A stretch of 64,000 nucleotides of DNA from CAUZFZ01 sp963579025 (GTDB lineage: Bacteria > Planctomycetota > Planctomycetia > Planctomycetales > Planctomycetaceae), in assembly GCA_963579025.1 (NCBI GenBank), contig CAUZFZ010000008.1, positions 62,001 through 126,000 on the forward strand. The letters are read 5' to 3'. The notes beneath the pieces are model-generated. The model was not told the origin of the DNA, did no database searches, and saw nothing but the letters and a program-made list of their open reading frames with translations. The position numbers were made by a program, and so were the translations under genes. Below, one piece after another: positions 33,554 through 41,378 of the stretch (the stretch's first letter is position 1; every line of letters starts with the position of its first letter).

Positions 33554-34717
33554 ATGCCGCAGTTCAAAGCCGCCGTCGTGGGAACAGGATTCATAGGACC
33601 GGTCCACGCGGAAGGCCTTCGTCGTGCTGGTGTCGATGTTGTCGGTATCCTCGGTTCGACACCGCAAAAGTCTGCGGATGCTGCAACGGCTCTGCGGATC
33701 CCTCGCGGTTACGAGACATTTGAAGACGTCATTTCCGACGAGAATGTCGACTCGGTCCATCTGACAACTCCGAACCGACTGCATTTTGAACAGGCAGCGG
33801 CGTGCATTGCGGCGGGGAAGCATGTGATGTGCGAGAAGCCGCTCGCCATGAACGCGCGCGAATCGGCCGAGCTGGTACGACTGGCGAGTGACGCCAGTGT
33901 CGCGTGCGGGGTCAACTACAACATTCGTTATTACCCGCTGTGCCTTGAAGCGGCGGAGCGGGCGAGAAACGGTCAACTCGGCGACGTCTACCATGTCACC
34001 GGCAACTACGTGCAGGACTGGCTGTTTCACAAAACCGACTTCAACTGGCGGGTGCTGGCAGAGGAAGGCGGCGAGTTACGAGCGGTGTCCGACATCGGCA
34101 CGCACTGGCTCGATCTAATTCAGTCGATCACGAGTTTGGAGGTCGAGGCTGTCTGTGCAGACCTGCTGACCGTCTTTCCAGAGCGGCACCGGCCCATCGG
34201 CGGCGTCGAGACGTTCAGCGGAAAGTTGAACGAGTCGCAGGCCACCGAGTCGGTCGCGATTACAACAGACGACTACGGCAACATTCTGCTGAGGTTTGTT
34301 GGAGGAGCCCGTGGGTCTGTGCATGTCTCGCAGGTCACAGCCGGACGTAAGAACTGCCTGCGATTCGAAATCGCCGGATCGAAGCAGGCCCTCGCATGGA
34401 ACAGTGAAACGCCGAACGATCTGTGGATCGGCCACCGAGACCAGCCGAACGAGTCACTGATACGGGACCCGGCTTTGGTTGGCGATTCCGTGCGGACTTT
34501 CATTCAATATCCGGGCGGTCACAATGAAGGCTTCCCGGATACGTTCAAGCAGTGCTTCCGGGCATTCTACGGAGCGATCGAGGCAGGCGACCTGTCCGGC
34601 GCTGGAGCCTTTCCGACGTTTGCAGACGGACACCGCGAGATTGTTCTGTGTGATGCCATTCTGAAGAGCCATCGCGAAGGGCGATGGGTGAATGTCGATG
34701 AAACATCTGACGCGTGA
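33554..34717 (+). CDS. Gfo/Idh/MocA family oxidoreductase (cytoplasmic)
   Basis: A 387-residue NAD(P)-dependent oxidoreductase. The start is the ATG at 33554, giving MPQFKAAVVGTGFIGPVHAE with the Rossmann glycine motif at about residues 9-14. The catalytic Glu-Lys-Pro is in HVMCEKPLAMN near 95. The substrate-domain motif lies in SDIGTHWLDLI near 190, with the usual Asp and His. There is no signal peptide, unlike the paralogue at 53926. Such enzymes act on sugars or inositols; the specific substrate cannot be read. The following lipoprotein gene starts 19 nt downstream on the same strand. Confidence 0.92.
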   Translation: MPQFKAAVVGTGFIGPVHAEGLRRAGVDVVGILGSTPQKSADAATALRIPRGYETFEDVISDENVDSVHLTTPNRLHFEQAAACIAAGKHVMCEKPLAMNARESAELVRLASDASVACGVNYNIRYYPLCLEAAERARNGQLGDVYHVTGNYVQDWLFHKTDFNWRVLAEEGGELRAVSDIGTHWLDLIQSITSLEVEAVCADLLTVFPERHRPIGGVETFSGKLNESQATESVAITTDDYGNILLRFVGGARGSVHVSQVTAGRKNCLRFEIAGSKQALAWNSETPNDLWIGHRDQPNESLIRDPALVGDSVRTFIQYPGGHNEGFPDTFKQCFRAFYGAIEAGDLSGAGAFPTFADGHREIVLCDAILKSHREGRWVNVDETSDA

Positions 34718-34736
34718 AAACAAGGAGTTTGCGGCC

Positions 34737-35372
34737 GTGCGAAACAGACTGACTTCCGATTGTGCTGGTGTCGTTTTCTGCAGCCTGACGTTGACCGTCG
34801 TATCACTGACGAGCGGTTGCACGAAAGCACCGCCACAGGAACCACCTGCGATTCCCGTCGCTGCATCTCCGATACAGCCGACGGCAGATTCCAATGAAGG
34901 GCCAGCCCCATTCAGTGCGTCAGCGGGATCCGGGAAACGACGAGAGTACACAGGGATCAGTTTCGAAATCCCCGGAAACTGGACGGACAAGGCGGCTCAG
35001 ATGGTCGACTCGAAGTATGTAGCGTCGACCGACCACGGTGACATTGAGATCACGTTGACATCGATGGGCGGCGGCATCGAATCCAATCTCGACCGTTGGG
35101 TGAAACAGGTGCGTCGCGAACCGAACGACGAGCCAACGTGGTCGACAGTCGACATCGCCGGAGTCGAAGCGAAGAAAGTCGATGTCCGCGGTCGGTATGC
35201 CAGCGGAGTGGGCACTGACAAGGGCACGCGTCAGGAAACACGATTGATCGGCATCGCTGTTCCGCTGCCGCTGCGAGATTTCTTCATCAAGCTCGTTGGT
35301 CCTCGCGAAGCCATGGTCGAGTTTGACGAGGAACTCAAGACCTTCCTGAAGACCGCTCGTGTCGACGATTGA
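34737..35372 (+). CDS. predicted lipoprotein of unknown function
   Basis: A 211-residue protein. The start is a GTG at 34737, chosen because AAGGAG lies 9 nt upstream and because it gives a proper signal peptide ending in a lipobox (VVSLTSGC, Cys near 28). The longer open frame from 34692 would overlap the oxidoreductase gene and spoil the signal. After a Pro/Ala-rich linker (PPQEPPAIPVAASPIQP) there is one folded domain (SFEIPGNWTDKAAQM, DHGDIEITLTSMGGGIESNL, VEAKKVDVRGRYA) that resembles secreted domains seen in other planctomycete hypothetical proteins. No reaction can be assigned. Confidence 0.8.
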   Translation: MRNRLTSDCAGVVFCSLTLTVVSLTSGCTKAPPQEPPAIPVAASPIQPTADSNEGPAPFSASAGSGKRREYTGISFEIPGNWTDKAAQMVDSKYVASTDHGDIEITLTSMGGGIESNLDRWVKQVRREPNDEPTWSTVDIAGVEAKKVDVRGRYASGVGTDKGTRQETRLIGIAVPLPLRDFFIKLVGPREAMVEFDEELKTFLKTARVDD

Positions 35373-35727
35373 TCGCCTCGACTAATCAGGCGAGCGGTGA
35401 GCGTGTGTCAGTTGCTGAATTCAGTAGTTCCAAGTTTCGCTGTTCGCGAGAAGGGTGGCTGGGGTCGAGCGCCAGCGAGCCCCCAGTAGCGGCGATTCTG
35501 GGGGCTCGCTGGCGCTCGACCCCAGCCACCCGAATCTCCAAACTTGGAACTACTGGGATTTGCCAGGTGCCTCAATATCCGGGTTTTCGGTCCGTTCGGA
35601 GGCGACAACCGGGGATTGCCCTCCCGCAGGGCATCTCACATAATCCGCGCCGTCCTGACGCGGTCAGCGTCACGTCGAAGGAGTCGCAACTCGAATCGGT
35701 CCCGCAACGAGAGGGTAGGAGCCCCAC
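35373..35727. other. intergenic region before cysK
   Basis: No gene was supported here. The left half is the nested inverted repeat at 35422-35555. The right half, to the cysK ribosome site (TAGGAG at about 35716), shows no riboswitch-like or terminator structure that could be recognised by eye. Confidence 0.5.
35422..35555. repeat. GGTGGCTGGGG-type nested inverted repeat, copy 2
   Basis: The core arms GGGTGGCTGGGGTCGAGCG and CGCTCGACCCCAGCCACCC match the core at 23349-23474. The outer pair is CAGTAGTTCCAAGTTT / AAACTTGGAACTACTG, quite unlike the outer pair of the other copy. It is a core hairpin nested in a second, locus-specific inverted repeat. Confidence 0.8.
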
Positions 35728-36666
35728 ATGTCAGTCTTTAACGACAATTCTCTGTCCATCGGCCGTACCCCGCTGGTTCGCATTAATCGCCTGGCGGAAG
35801 GCTGCAACGCAACCGTTCTGGCGAAGATTGAAGGACGCAACCCGGCATACAGCGTCAAGTGCCGCATCGGCGCAGCGATGATCTGGGACGCCGAGGAGTC
35901 TGGAAATCTCAAAGCTGGCATGGAAGTCGTCGAACCGACCAGCGGAAATACCGGGATCGCTCTGGCATACGTGTGTGCTGCTCGAGGTTACAAGCTGACG
36001 CTGACCATGCCGGACACCATGTCGGTCGAACGTCGCCAGATGCTGCGGGCATTTGGAGCCAACGTGGTTCTGACACCGGGCGCCGAGGGCATGCCGGGAG
36101 CGATCCGCAAAGCCGAGGAGCTGGCAGCAGGAGACAACTTTTACATGCCGCAGCAGTTCAAGAACCCCTCCAACCCGGCGATTCACTTCAAAACAACGGG
36201 CCCGGAAATCTGGGAAGACACCGAGGGGAATGTTGACATTCTGATCTCGGGCGTCGGCACCGGCGGAACGATTACAGGCGTGTCGCGATTCATCAAAGAA
36301 GAGAAGGGACACGCGCTGACGTCAATCGCTGTGGAACCGGTCGAAAGTCCCGTCCTTTCGGGCGGTCAGCCTGGCAAGCATCGCATCCAGGGTATCGGCG
36401 CCGGATTCATCCCGGACATCCTCGATATGACTCTGGTGGATGAAGTCGTGCAGGTATCGAGCGACGAAGCCTTCGAGATGGCCCCGAAACTGGCGATCGA
36501 AGAGGGCATCATCGGTGGCATCAGTTGCGGCGCCGCGATTGTCGCCGCCCTTAAAGTCGCCCAGCGACCGGAATCTGCCGGCAAGACAATCGTTGCCATT
36601 CTGCCGGACTCCGGTGAACGATACCTTTCGACACCATTGTTCGAATACGCCAAAGAACCGGCATGA
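35728..36666 (+). CDS. cysK: cysteine synthase A (O-acetylserine sulfhydrylase)
   Basis: A 312-residue PLP enzyme that makes cysteine from O-acetylserine and sulfide in the cytoplasm. The PLP lysine is Lys44 in NPAYSVKCRIG. The substrate loop is EPTSGNTGIALAY near 70, the phosphate-binding glycine loop is GVGTGGTITGVSRF near 175, and GGISCGAA near 262 completes the pyridine site. Length matches CysK. The ATG at 35728 follows AGGAG. Next on the same strand, after 55 nt, is glpD, with no obvious functional link. The variant Ala-Tyr-Ser in place of the more common Asn-Pro-x-x-Ser-Val-Lys-Asp context is a common group difference. Confidence 0.95.
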   Translation: MSVFNDNSLSIGRTPLVRINRLAEGCNATVLAKIEGRNPAYSVKCRIGAAMIWDAEESGNLKAGMEVVEPTSGNTGIALAYVCAARGYKLTLTMPDTMSVERRQMLRAFGANVVLTPGAEGMPGAIRKAEELAAGDNFYMPQQFKNPSNPAIHFKTTGPEIWEDTEGNVDILISGVGTGGTITGVSRFIKEEKGHALTSIAVEPVESPVLSGGQPGKHRIQGIGAGFIPDILDMTLVDEVVQVSSDEAFEMAPKLAIEEGIIGGISCGAAIVAALKVAQRPESAGKTIVAILPDSGERYLSTPLFEYAKEPA

Positions 36667-36721
36667 TTCGGCGCGGGGTCGCTCTGCTTCTTTTCGCCGT
36701 TAGCCGGAGAGGCATCCTGTT

Positions 36722-38425
36722 GTGCAGCCGGTGCTGATCCTCGGAGCCGGAATCAACGGTGCCGCCGTTGCTCGCGATCTTGCGATCAACGGCGTCCCGG
36801 TCTGCATTGTCGACACCAACGACATTGCCTTTGGTGCCACCTCGCGTTCGTCACGTTTGATTCACGGTGGACTGCGTTATCTCGAATACCGCGACATCGA
36901 TCTCGTCCGCGAATCGCTGGACGAACGCGAGCGACTGCTGCGTCTGGCTCCGCAGTTTGTCACACCGCTGCGTTTGTCAATTCCTGTCGCGCAGCGGATG
37001 GGAGGCCTTCGCACGGGAGCTGTTCGGTTTTCCGGACTTGCCCGCACGGGAGTCGGTGACTGGCTGCACCCGCGACAGGACCAGCCACGCGGCTTATACG
37101 CCGTGCAGTTCGGGCTCAGTCTCTACGACCGGCTGAGTGGGAGCACCGGACTGCCGGGGCATTCGACACACCGTGTGAGCCGATTTTCCGATCGGCCGAA
37201 AGTCGATCCTCACAGGTTCCACTGGCTGTGTGAATACTCAGACGCTCAGCTCATCTATCCCGAGCGGTTTGTGCTCGCCCTGCTGCACGACGCACAACAG
37301 GCGGCCGCACAAACAGGTCAGTCGTTCGACGTCCTGCCCCGCCATACAGCTCGTTTGAACGACCGGCAAATCGTCGTTCGCAAGCGCGGCATGAATGAGT
37401 CCGACGAGGTCGTTCGTGAACTGACGCCCGCACTCATCATCAACGCGACAGGCGCCTGGGGTGACCGCACGCTTGAGATGCTCGGTGTCCGGGAACCTGC
37501 GCCAAAGTTGTTCGCTGGAACAAAGGGCAGCCATCTCTTCTCGACGCACGAGCCGCTCAAGAGTGCGTTGGCCGGTCAGGGAATTTATGCCGAAGCGTCG
37601 GACGGACGACTGGTGTTTATTCTGCCATGCGCCAGTGGTGTGTTGATCGGTACGACCGACGAACCGTTTGACGATTCACCGGACGACGCAGTCGCTTCTG
37701 ACACCGAGATCGCATACTTGATCCGGATGGTGAATGAGGTGTTCCCGCAGGTGTCCCTGGAACGGTCACATGTCGAGATGCACCATGCCGGAGTTCGCCC
37801 ATTGCCCAACGTCGAGACTGAGACCGCTGCCGCAATACCGCGCGGGCATTCGATCGCCGAGACGACGGTCAATGACATCCCGATTCTGACACTCGTCGGA
37901 GGCAAACTGACGACCTGCCGCGCTCTGGCGGAAGAAGTGACTGATCGCACTTTGGCCCACTTTGGTCTGTCTCGACACGAATCGACGAGTGATCGTTTTG
38001 TGCCGGGAGGTCAGCCAGTCGCGGGAAACAATGAATCGGGACCAGACAGCGCGCGACGCGCGGGAGAGAAATTTGGGCTGAGTCCAGCACAGGCAGAAAC
38101 GGTCTGGCGTCTGGTGGGGAATCGGTTTGACGAAGTGTTCGATTCGTCGGTTGCGGGTTCGCGAACGTCGATCACGGGCACAGACATCCCGATTGATTTC
38201 GTACGCTGGAGCATTCGAAACGAATGGATCACGAATCTTGATGACCTCGTCGAGCGCCGTCTGATGCTGACGTTCGCACCGGCTCTTCACCGCGGCACTC
38301 TGGCAGAACTGGCAGCTCTGATGACCGAACAGCGATGCCATGCCACATCTGCAGAAGCCGACGCCGTGGAAAGCACCATTGCCCGGCTCGGTCAGTACTA
38401 TGGGAAGTCGGTCTTGTCCGACTGA
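36722..38425 (+). CDS. glpD: FAD-dependent glycerol-3-phosphate dehydrogenase
   Basis: A 567-residue membrane-associated flavoenzyme that oxidises sn-glycerol 3-phosphate to dihydroxyacetone phosphate and passes electrons to quinone. FAD binding is ILGAGINGAAVARDLAINGV at the N-terminus. The family blocks SSRLIHGGLRYLEYRDIDLV, INATGAWGD, GTKGSHLF and VGGKLTTCRALAEEV follow, then a C-terminal cap domain (about 430-560). The start is a GTG at 36722 with GAGAGG about 9 nt upstream. No glpK or glpF is nearby, so use of scavenged or lipid-derived glycerol phosphate is possible but not shown. Confidence 0.95.
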   Translation: MQPVLILGAGINGAAVARDLAINGVPVCIVDTNDIAFGATSRSSRLIHGGLRYLEYRDIDLVRESLDERERLLRLAPQFVTPLRLSIPVAQRMGGLRTGAVRFSGLARTGVGDWLHPRQDQPRGLYAVQFGLSLYDRLSGSTGLPGHSTHRVSRFSDRPKVDPHRFHWLCEYSDAQLIYPERFVLALLHDAQQAAAQTGQSFDVLPRHTARLNDRQIVVRKRGMNESDEVVRELTPALIINATGAWGDRTLEMLGVREPAPKLFAGTKGSHLFSTHEPLKSALAGQGIYAEASDGRLVFILPCASGVLIGTTDEPFDDSPDDAVASDTEIAYLIRMVNEVFPQVSLERSHVEMHHAGVRPLPNVETETAAAIPRGHSIAETTVNDIPILTLVGGKLTTCRALAEEVTDRTLAHFGLSRHESTSDRFVPGGQPVAGNNESGPDSARRAGEKFGLSPAQAETVWRLVGNRFDEVFDSSVAGSRTSITGTDIPIDFVRWSIRNEWITNLDDLVERRLMLTFAPALHRGTLAELAALMTEQRCHATSAEADAVESTIARLGQYYGKSVLSD

Positions 38426-38482
38426 CGCGCTTCGGCCAGATTGTCGGTCTCAATAACGTGCTGCCTACAAATGGACGCCGAA

Positions 38483-38899
38483 ATGTCGCTGATTAATACG
38501 GACTGGAATCCGACTCAAAAAGACCTGACCGTCTTTTCGATCCTGCTGATCGGCTTCGGCGCAGTCGTCGGCTTCATCGCCGAATACAAAACCGGTTCAC
38601 TCACGCTGGCGTTGTGGATCGCCGGTATCTGCGCAACGATCGGCGTGGCGGGACTGGCATTCCCGCCGTTCATTCGAGTGGTCTACGTCGTGTGGATGAC
38701 GGCCGTCAGCCCGATCGGAGTCGTCGTCTCCACCCTGGTTCTGGCACTTACGTTTTACGGAGTCATCTGGCCGATTGGAGCCATCATGCAATTGGGTGGC
38801 CGAGATGCGCTCAAGCTGCGACTCGACCGAAACGCGAAGACCTACTGGCAGAAGCGCGAGCAGATAACCGATCCGCGACGCTACTTCCGCCAGTTCTGA
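38483..38899 (+). CDS. SxtJ-like small membrane protein
   Basis: A 138-residue protein with three to four hydrophobic segments (LTVFSILLIGFGAVVGFIAE; LALWIAGICATIGVAGLAF; VVYVVWMTAVSPIGVVVSTL; FYGVIWPIGAIMQL). The C-terminus is charged and soluble, ending KTYWQKREQITDPRRYFRQF. This layout matches the SxtJ family, found beside carbohydrate/transport genes and of unknown function. The start is put at the ATG 38483, as GGACG is upstream; an ATG at 38471 is also possible. The last 76 bp plus about 60 bp beyond the stop are duplicated at 40091-40229, where only this tail survives. Confidence 0.8.
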   Translation: MSLINTDWNPTQKDLTVFSILLIGFGAVVGFIAEYKTGSLTLALWIAGICATIGVAGLAFPPFIRVVYVVWMTAVSPIGVVVSTLVLALTFYGVIWPIGAIMQLGGRDALKLRLDRNAKTYWQKREQITDPRRYFRQF

Positions 38900-38960
38900 C
38901 CCGAGCAACAAGAGCGGTTACCATTCCCCGTGGCGGGCTTCCAGACACAGCCTCGCTGTG
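38824..38960 (+). repeat. direct repeat, copy 1
   Basis: 137 bp covering the last 76 bases of the SxtJ-like gene and its downstream flank, ending in CAGACACAGCCTCGCTGTG. Copy 2 at 40091-40229 aligns through the coding part without gaps and through the flank with a couple of small indels. The two copies bracket the RelE/ParE pair and the reverse-transcriptase scrap. Confidence 0.85.
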
Positions 38961-38999
38961 CGAGCGGGCGGAAGACTGGCGCTTCGGCAGAATCGGCTT

Positions 39000-39326
39000 T
39001 CATGTCAGGTCGTCCGGACCAAGGTCCCGCTGGGCCACGTGACGAATAGTGAGCACTTCGACGGTCGAGCCGGTGATGCGGAACAGTGCTCTGTGCGTTG
39101 GACGCCGTCCCAGGCAGAACAGCATTTCGCGGAGTTCGAAGGCGAAGATGTGGTCTTCGGCAGCGAGTGGGTAACTCTGTGGCATTTCGCCGATCCCCTT
39201 CAGCCGGGCGAGGAAGGTCTCGTACCAGCGAATCGCCTCGTCGCGGGACCGGTTCTCAGCCCACCAGACGGCATTCTCCGAAAGCGCAGCGTACGCTTCC
39301 GGCATGATCAGCACGTCGCACTTCAT
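39000..39326 (-). CDS. RelE/ParE-family toxin
   Basis: A 108-residue type II toxin candidate. The fold is visible in MPEAYAALSENAVWWAENRS, RWYETFLARLKGIGEMPQSY, the strand AFELREMLFCLGRRPTHRAL and the C-terminal VLTIRHVAQRDL. The Arg and His in those strands are typical of the ParE/RelE group. RelE members cut mRNA on the ribosome and ParE members block gyrase; sequence alone does not say which applies. The start overlaps the upstream antitoxin stop by 4 nt (ATGA). Both genes are intact, and they lie inside a pair of 137-bp direct repeats. Confidence 0.9.
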   Translation of the reverse strand: MKCDVLIMPEAYAALSENAVWWAENRSRDEAIRWYETFLARLKGIGEMPQSYPLAAEDHIFAFELREMLFCLGRRPTHRALFRITGSTVEVLTIRHVAQRDLGPDDLT

Positions 39327-39595
39327 TCCGTCGCACGCGAGTCAAAGCCCAGCTCTTCCCGCAGCCGCCGATCGGTTTCGTCGATCGGTATACCGTGTCC
39401 GGCGTCAGCCTGTACCGCTCCCCGCTGGACACTCTCGACATCCTGCACACGACGCAGGGCGTCCATCGCCTGGCGATGTGTCTCACCGTCAACGATCACG
39501 TACGTGCGGTTCGTCGTCGGATCGACAACTTCCAGCTCTGTAGATTCTGCGGAGTGGAGAGCGTCTGCCTGTTCCTGGGAGAGTTTCGTAATCAT
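39323..39595 (-). CDS. antitoxin of the RelE/ParE module
   Basis: A 90-residue acidic protein upstream of, and overlapping, the toxin gene. Its N-terminal half (LSQEQADALHSAESTELEVV, DPTTNRTYVIVDGETHRQAM) resembles planctomycete antitoxins in which a short DNA-binding strand precedes a helix, and the C-terminus (PIDETDRRLREELGFD) is the likely toxin-binding tail. The order antitoxin then toxin, with a 4-nt overlap, is the standard arrangement. The first gene of such operons normally represses the promoter, which would lie just right of 39595. Confidence 0.85.
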   Translation of the reverse strand: MITKLSQEQADALHSAESTELEVVDPTTNRTYVIVDGETHRQAMDALRRVQDVESVQRGAVQADAGHGIPIDETDRRLREELGFDSRATE

Positions 39596-39725
39596 GCGGA
39601 AAGATTACCACGGCGGAGGGCCTCCGGAACAGATTGAAGTCATTCCAGGCCGGGACTGATATCTGGAAGTTTCCCCGTGAAACCAGAGCCAGATGCCGCG
39701 TGCTGATGCGGAAGAGTGGGGATCG

Positions 39726-39851
39726 TTAGTCGCCGAGGAAGTCATCCTCGTAGATCAGTTCCAGCACGGTCCGTACGGCCTGCTGGACGATCTTGTCTTC
39801 CAGAACCGCGATACCGAGCGGTCGCTGGCGACCATCCGGTTGAGCCCAATT
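39726..39851 (-). pseudogene. group II intron reverse transcriptase fragment
   Basis: Forty-one codons on the minus strand end at a stop and read NWAQPDGRQRPLGIAVLEDK then IVQQAVRTVLELIYEDDFLG. This is the conserved RT block of group II intron maturases (LtrA type), which normally continues with Ser-Tyr-Gly-Phe-Arg-Pro. Here a stop follows directly and nothing further is present, so only a scrap remains. No intron ribozyme domain V was recognised nearby. Confidence 0.85.
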
Positions 39852-40090
39852 CTGAGAACAACAGGGCAGACCCTCATTGAGGGTTACGGACGCAGGGTGG
39901 CACAGGTTGCTCGCAACCTGTGTCGCGAAGCGACAAGAGGCAATCGGCGCAGCCACCAAATCCTCTTGCGGCTGCGCCGCCCCGGTTGCCAGCAACCGCG
40001 GCCACCCACATGCTGCCTTGAGATCAACCATCGCCACCCCGCCGAAAGAATGAGCTGCGTCCCGTTTTCTTTTCCGTCCCGTTTTCTTTT

Positions 40091-40229
40091 CGACCGAAAC
40101 GCCACCAGCTACTGGCAGAAACGCGAGCAGACCACCGACCCGCGGCGCTACTTCCACCAGTTCTGACCCGAGCAACAAGAGCGGTTACCTTTTCCCGTGG
40201 CGGGGGCTTCCAGACACAGCCTCGCTGTG
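40091..40229 (+). repeat. direct repeat, copy 2 (with SxtJ C-terminal remnant)
   Basis: Copy of 38824-38960. The first 76 bases (40091-40166) still encode a variant of the SxtJ tail, with ATSYWQKREQTTDPRRYFHQ and a stop at the same point, but there is no upstream part. Differences are scattered and mostly synonymous or conservative, so the copy came from a functional paralogue rather than recent duplication. Confidence 0.85.
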
Positions 40230-40237
40230 TCCGCACT

Positions 40238-40408
40238 CAGTTCCAGCACGTGTTGGTTCAGTTATGGAGAAGCGTGTCGGCTTACGGCGGACACATGAAG
40301 CTCTGCCAACTGGACGAGATCGTCCGGGAATCGTTTGACAGCAGCAACCTGAGCGGGACGCTTTTCGAAATCCACAGCACGGTCGCTCCAGCGGTCAGAA
40401 CCTTCTGA
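40238..40408 (+). pseudogene. STAS-domain protein C-terminal fragment
   Basis: An open stretch ends at TGA 40408 and reads QFQHVLVQLWRSVSAYGGHM, KLCQLDEIVRESFDSSNLSG, TLFEIHSTVAPAVRTF. This is the second half of a STAS domain (anti-anti-sigma factor type), from the helix after the phosphorylatable Ser to the end. The N-terminal half, with the Ser, is missing, and the fragment is joined to the direct repeat. Confidence 0.7.
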
Positions 40409-40526
40409 GCCACCGTATCCTCACAAGGCCATTTCGGTGATAATTGGCTTGTGGCAGGACGCCAATAGTTCTGGACAGTTTCCCATGTCCTGAGGCAGTA
40501 TGCAGGGATGCAACAGGAATTAATGA

Positions 40527-41378
40527 ATGCTTAACCGTCAGAAAACCATACTCGAATTTCTGAAAGCCGCCGACAGGACCGTCTTACGAACAGAATTGAC
40601 CAAATGGTCATTTCTGCTCCGGCATGAATACGGCTCGAACGGGGGCAACGCCTTTTACGACTTTGTCCCGTACCAGCTCGGCCCGTTTTCGTTCTCCCTC
40701 TATCAGGAAGTCGGGAAACTCGAAGACAACGGATACGTCCTGCGAGATGGTGACCACGGTTGGAAACTTGATTCTCGTGTGGCCTTCAAAGCCCCGACCG
40801 CCTCCGTCCAGCAGGACGTCGCGAGAATCGTCAGAAGATGTGGTCGCTGGAACACCAACAAATTGCTTGATTACGTCTACGACGCATACCCCACATACAC
40901 AGTCAATAGCGAGCGGAAGAAGCTCGCCAAACGGCCGACCGCCGAACCGGCCGTTTTCACTGCTGGCTACGAAGGTATCTCGGTCGACGCATTCCTGAAC
41001 GTACTCGTCGAGAATGGAGTGCGACGACTGATCGATGTCAGGCACAACCCGATCGCTCGTCGCTACGGATTTCATCGCAGCACGCTGCAGCGACTGACCG
41101 GAAGACTCGACATCGACTACGTCCACGTCCCCGAACTCGGCATTCACTCCGAGTTACGTCAGAACCTTGAAACAATGGACGATCGGAAGGCACTGTTTGA
41201 CCGCTATGAGGAGTCCACTCTTAGCTCAAATAATGAGGCCCTTCAGCTGGTAGCGACGTTGATGCAGGAAAAGCCTTCTGTGCTCGTCTGTATGGAGGCC
41301 GAGGCCATCTGCTGCCATCGTTCCCGAGTTGCTGAACACATCGCCAAACGGACTTCGCTCCCAATTAAGAATCTGTGA
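40527..41378 (+). CDS. DUF488 protein with an extra N-terminal domain
   Basis: A 283-residue protein. The C-terminal half (from about residue 140) is a DUF488 domain: VFTAGYEGISVDAFLNVLVE, RRLIDVRHNPIARRYGFHRS, and the Cys-rich end VCMEAEAICCHRSRVAEHIA. The N-terminal 80-90 residues (TILEFLKAADRTVLRTELTK, FYDFVPYQLGPFSFSLYQEV) look like a winged-helix or Panacea/SocA-type domain; this is a resemblance by eye only. The start ATG at 40527 follows a fairly A-rich leader. Its stop overlaps the start of the next gene (GTGA), so the two form a cassette. DUF488 has no proven activity. The position beside a decayed island suggests horizontal gain. Confidence 0.85.
   Translation: MLNRQKTILEFLKAADRTVLRTELTKWSFLLRHEYGSNGGNAFYDFVPYQLGPFSFSLYQEVGKLEDNGYVLRDGDHGWKLDSRVAFKAPTASVQQDVARIVRRCGRWNTNKLLDYVYDAYPTYTVNSERKKLAKRPTAEPAVFTAGYEGISVDAFLNVLVENGVRRLIDVRHNPIARRYGFHRSTLQRLTGRLDIDYVHVPELGIHSELRQNLETMDDRKALFDRYEESTLSSNNEALQLVATLMQEKPSVLVCMEAEAICCHRSRVAEHIAKRTSLPIKNL

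Larger units (their letters stand above)
39596..40526. other. gene-poor region with decayed fragments
   Basis: About 930 bases without an intact gene. They contain a reverse-transcriptase scrap, repeat-rich DNA around 39890-40020 (self-complementary stretches such as GGTTGCTCGCAACC), a tandem of CGTCCCGTTTTCTTTT at about 40058-40090, the duplicated SxtJ tail and a STAS-domain scrap. It looks like a site of repeated insertion and loss. Confidence 0.7.

Noticed and set aside
35369..35881. 170-codon frame between the lipoprotein gene and cysK
   Set aside because: It runs across a nested inverted repeat and into cysK in another frame, with no domain or start context.
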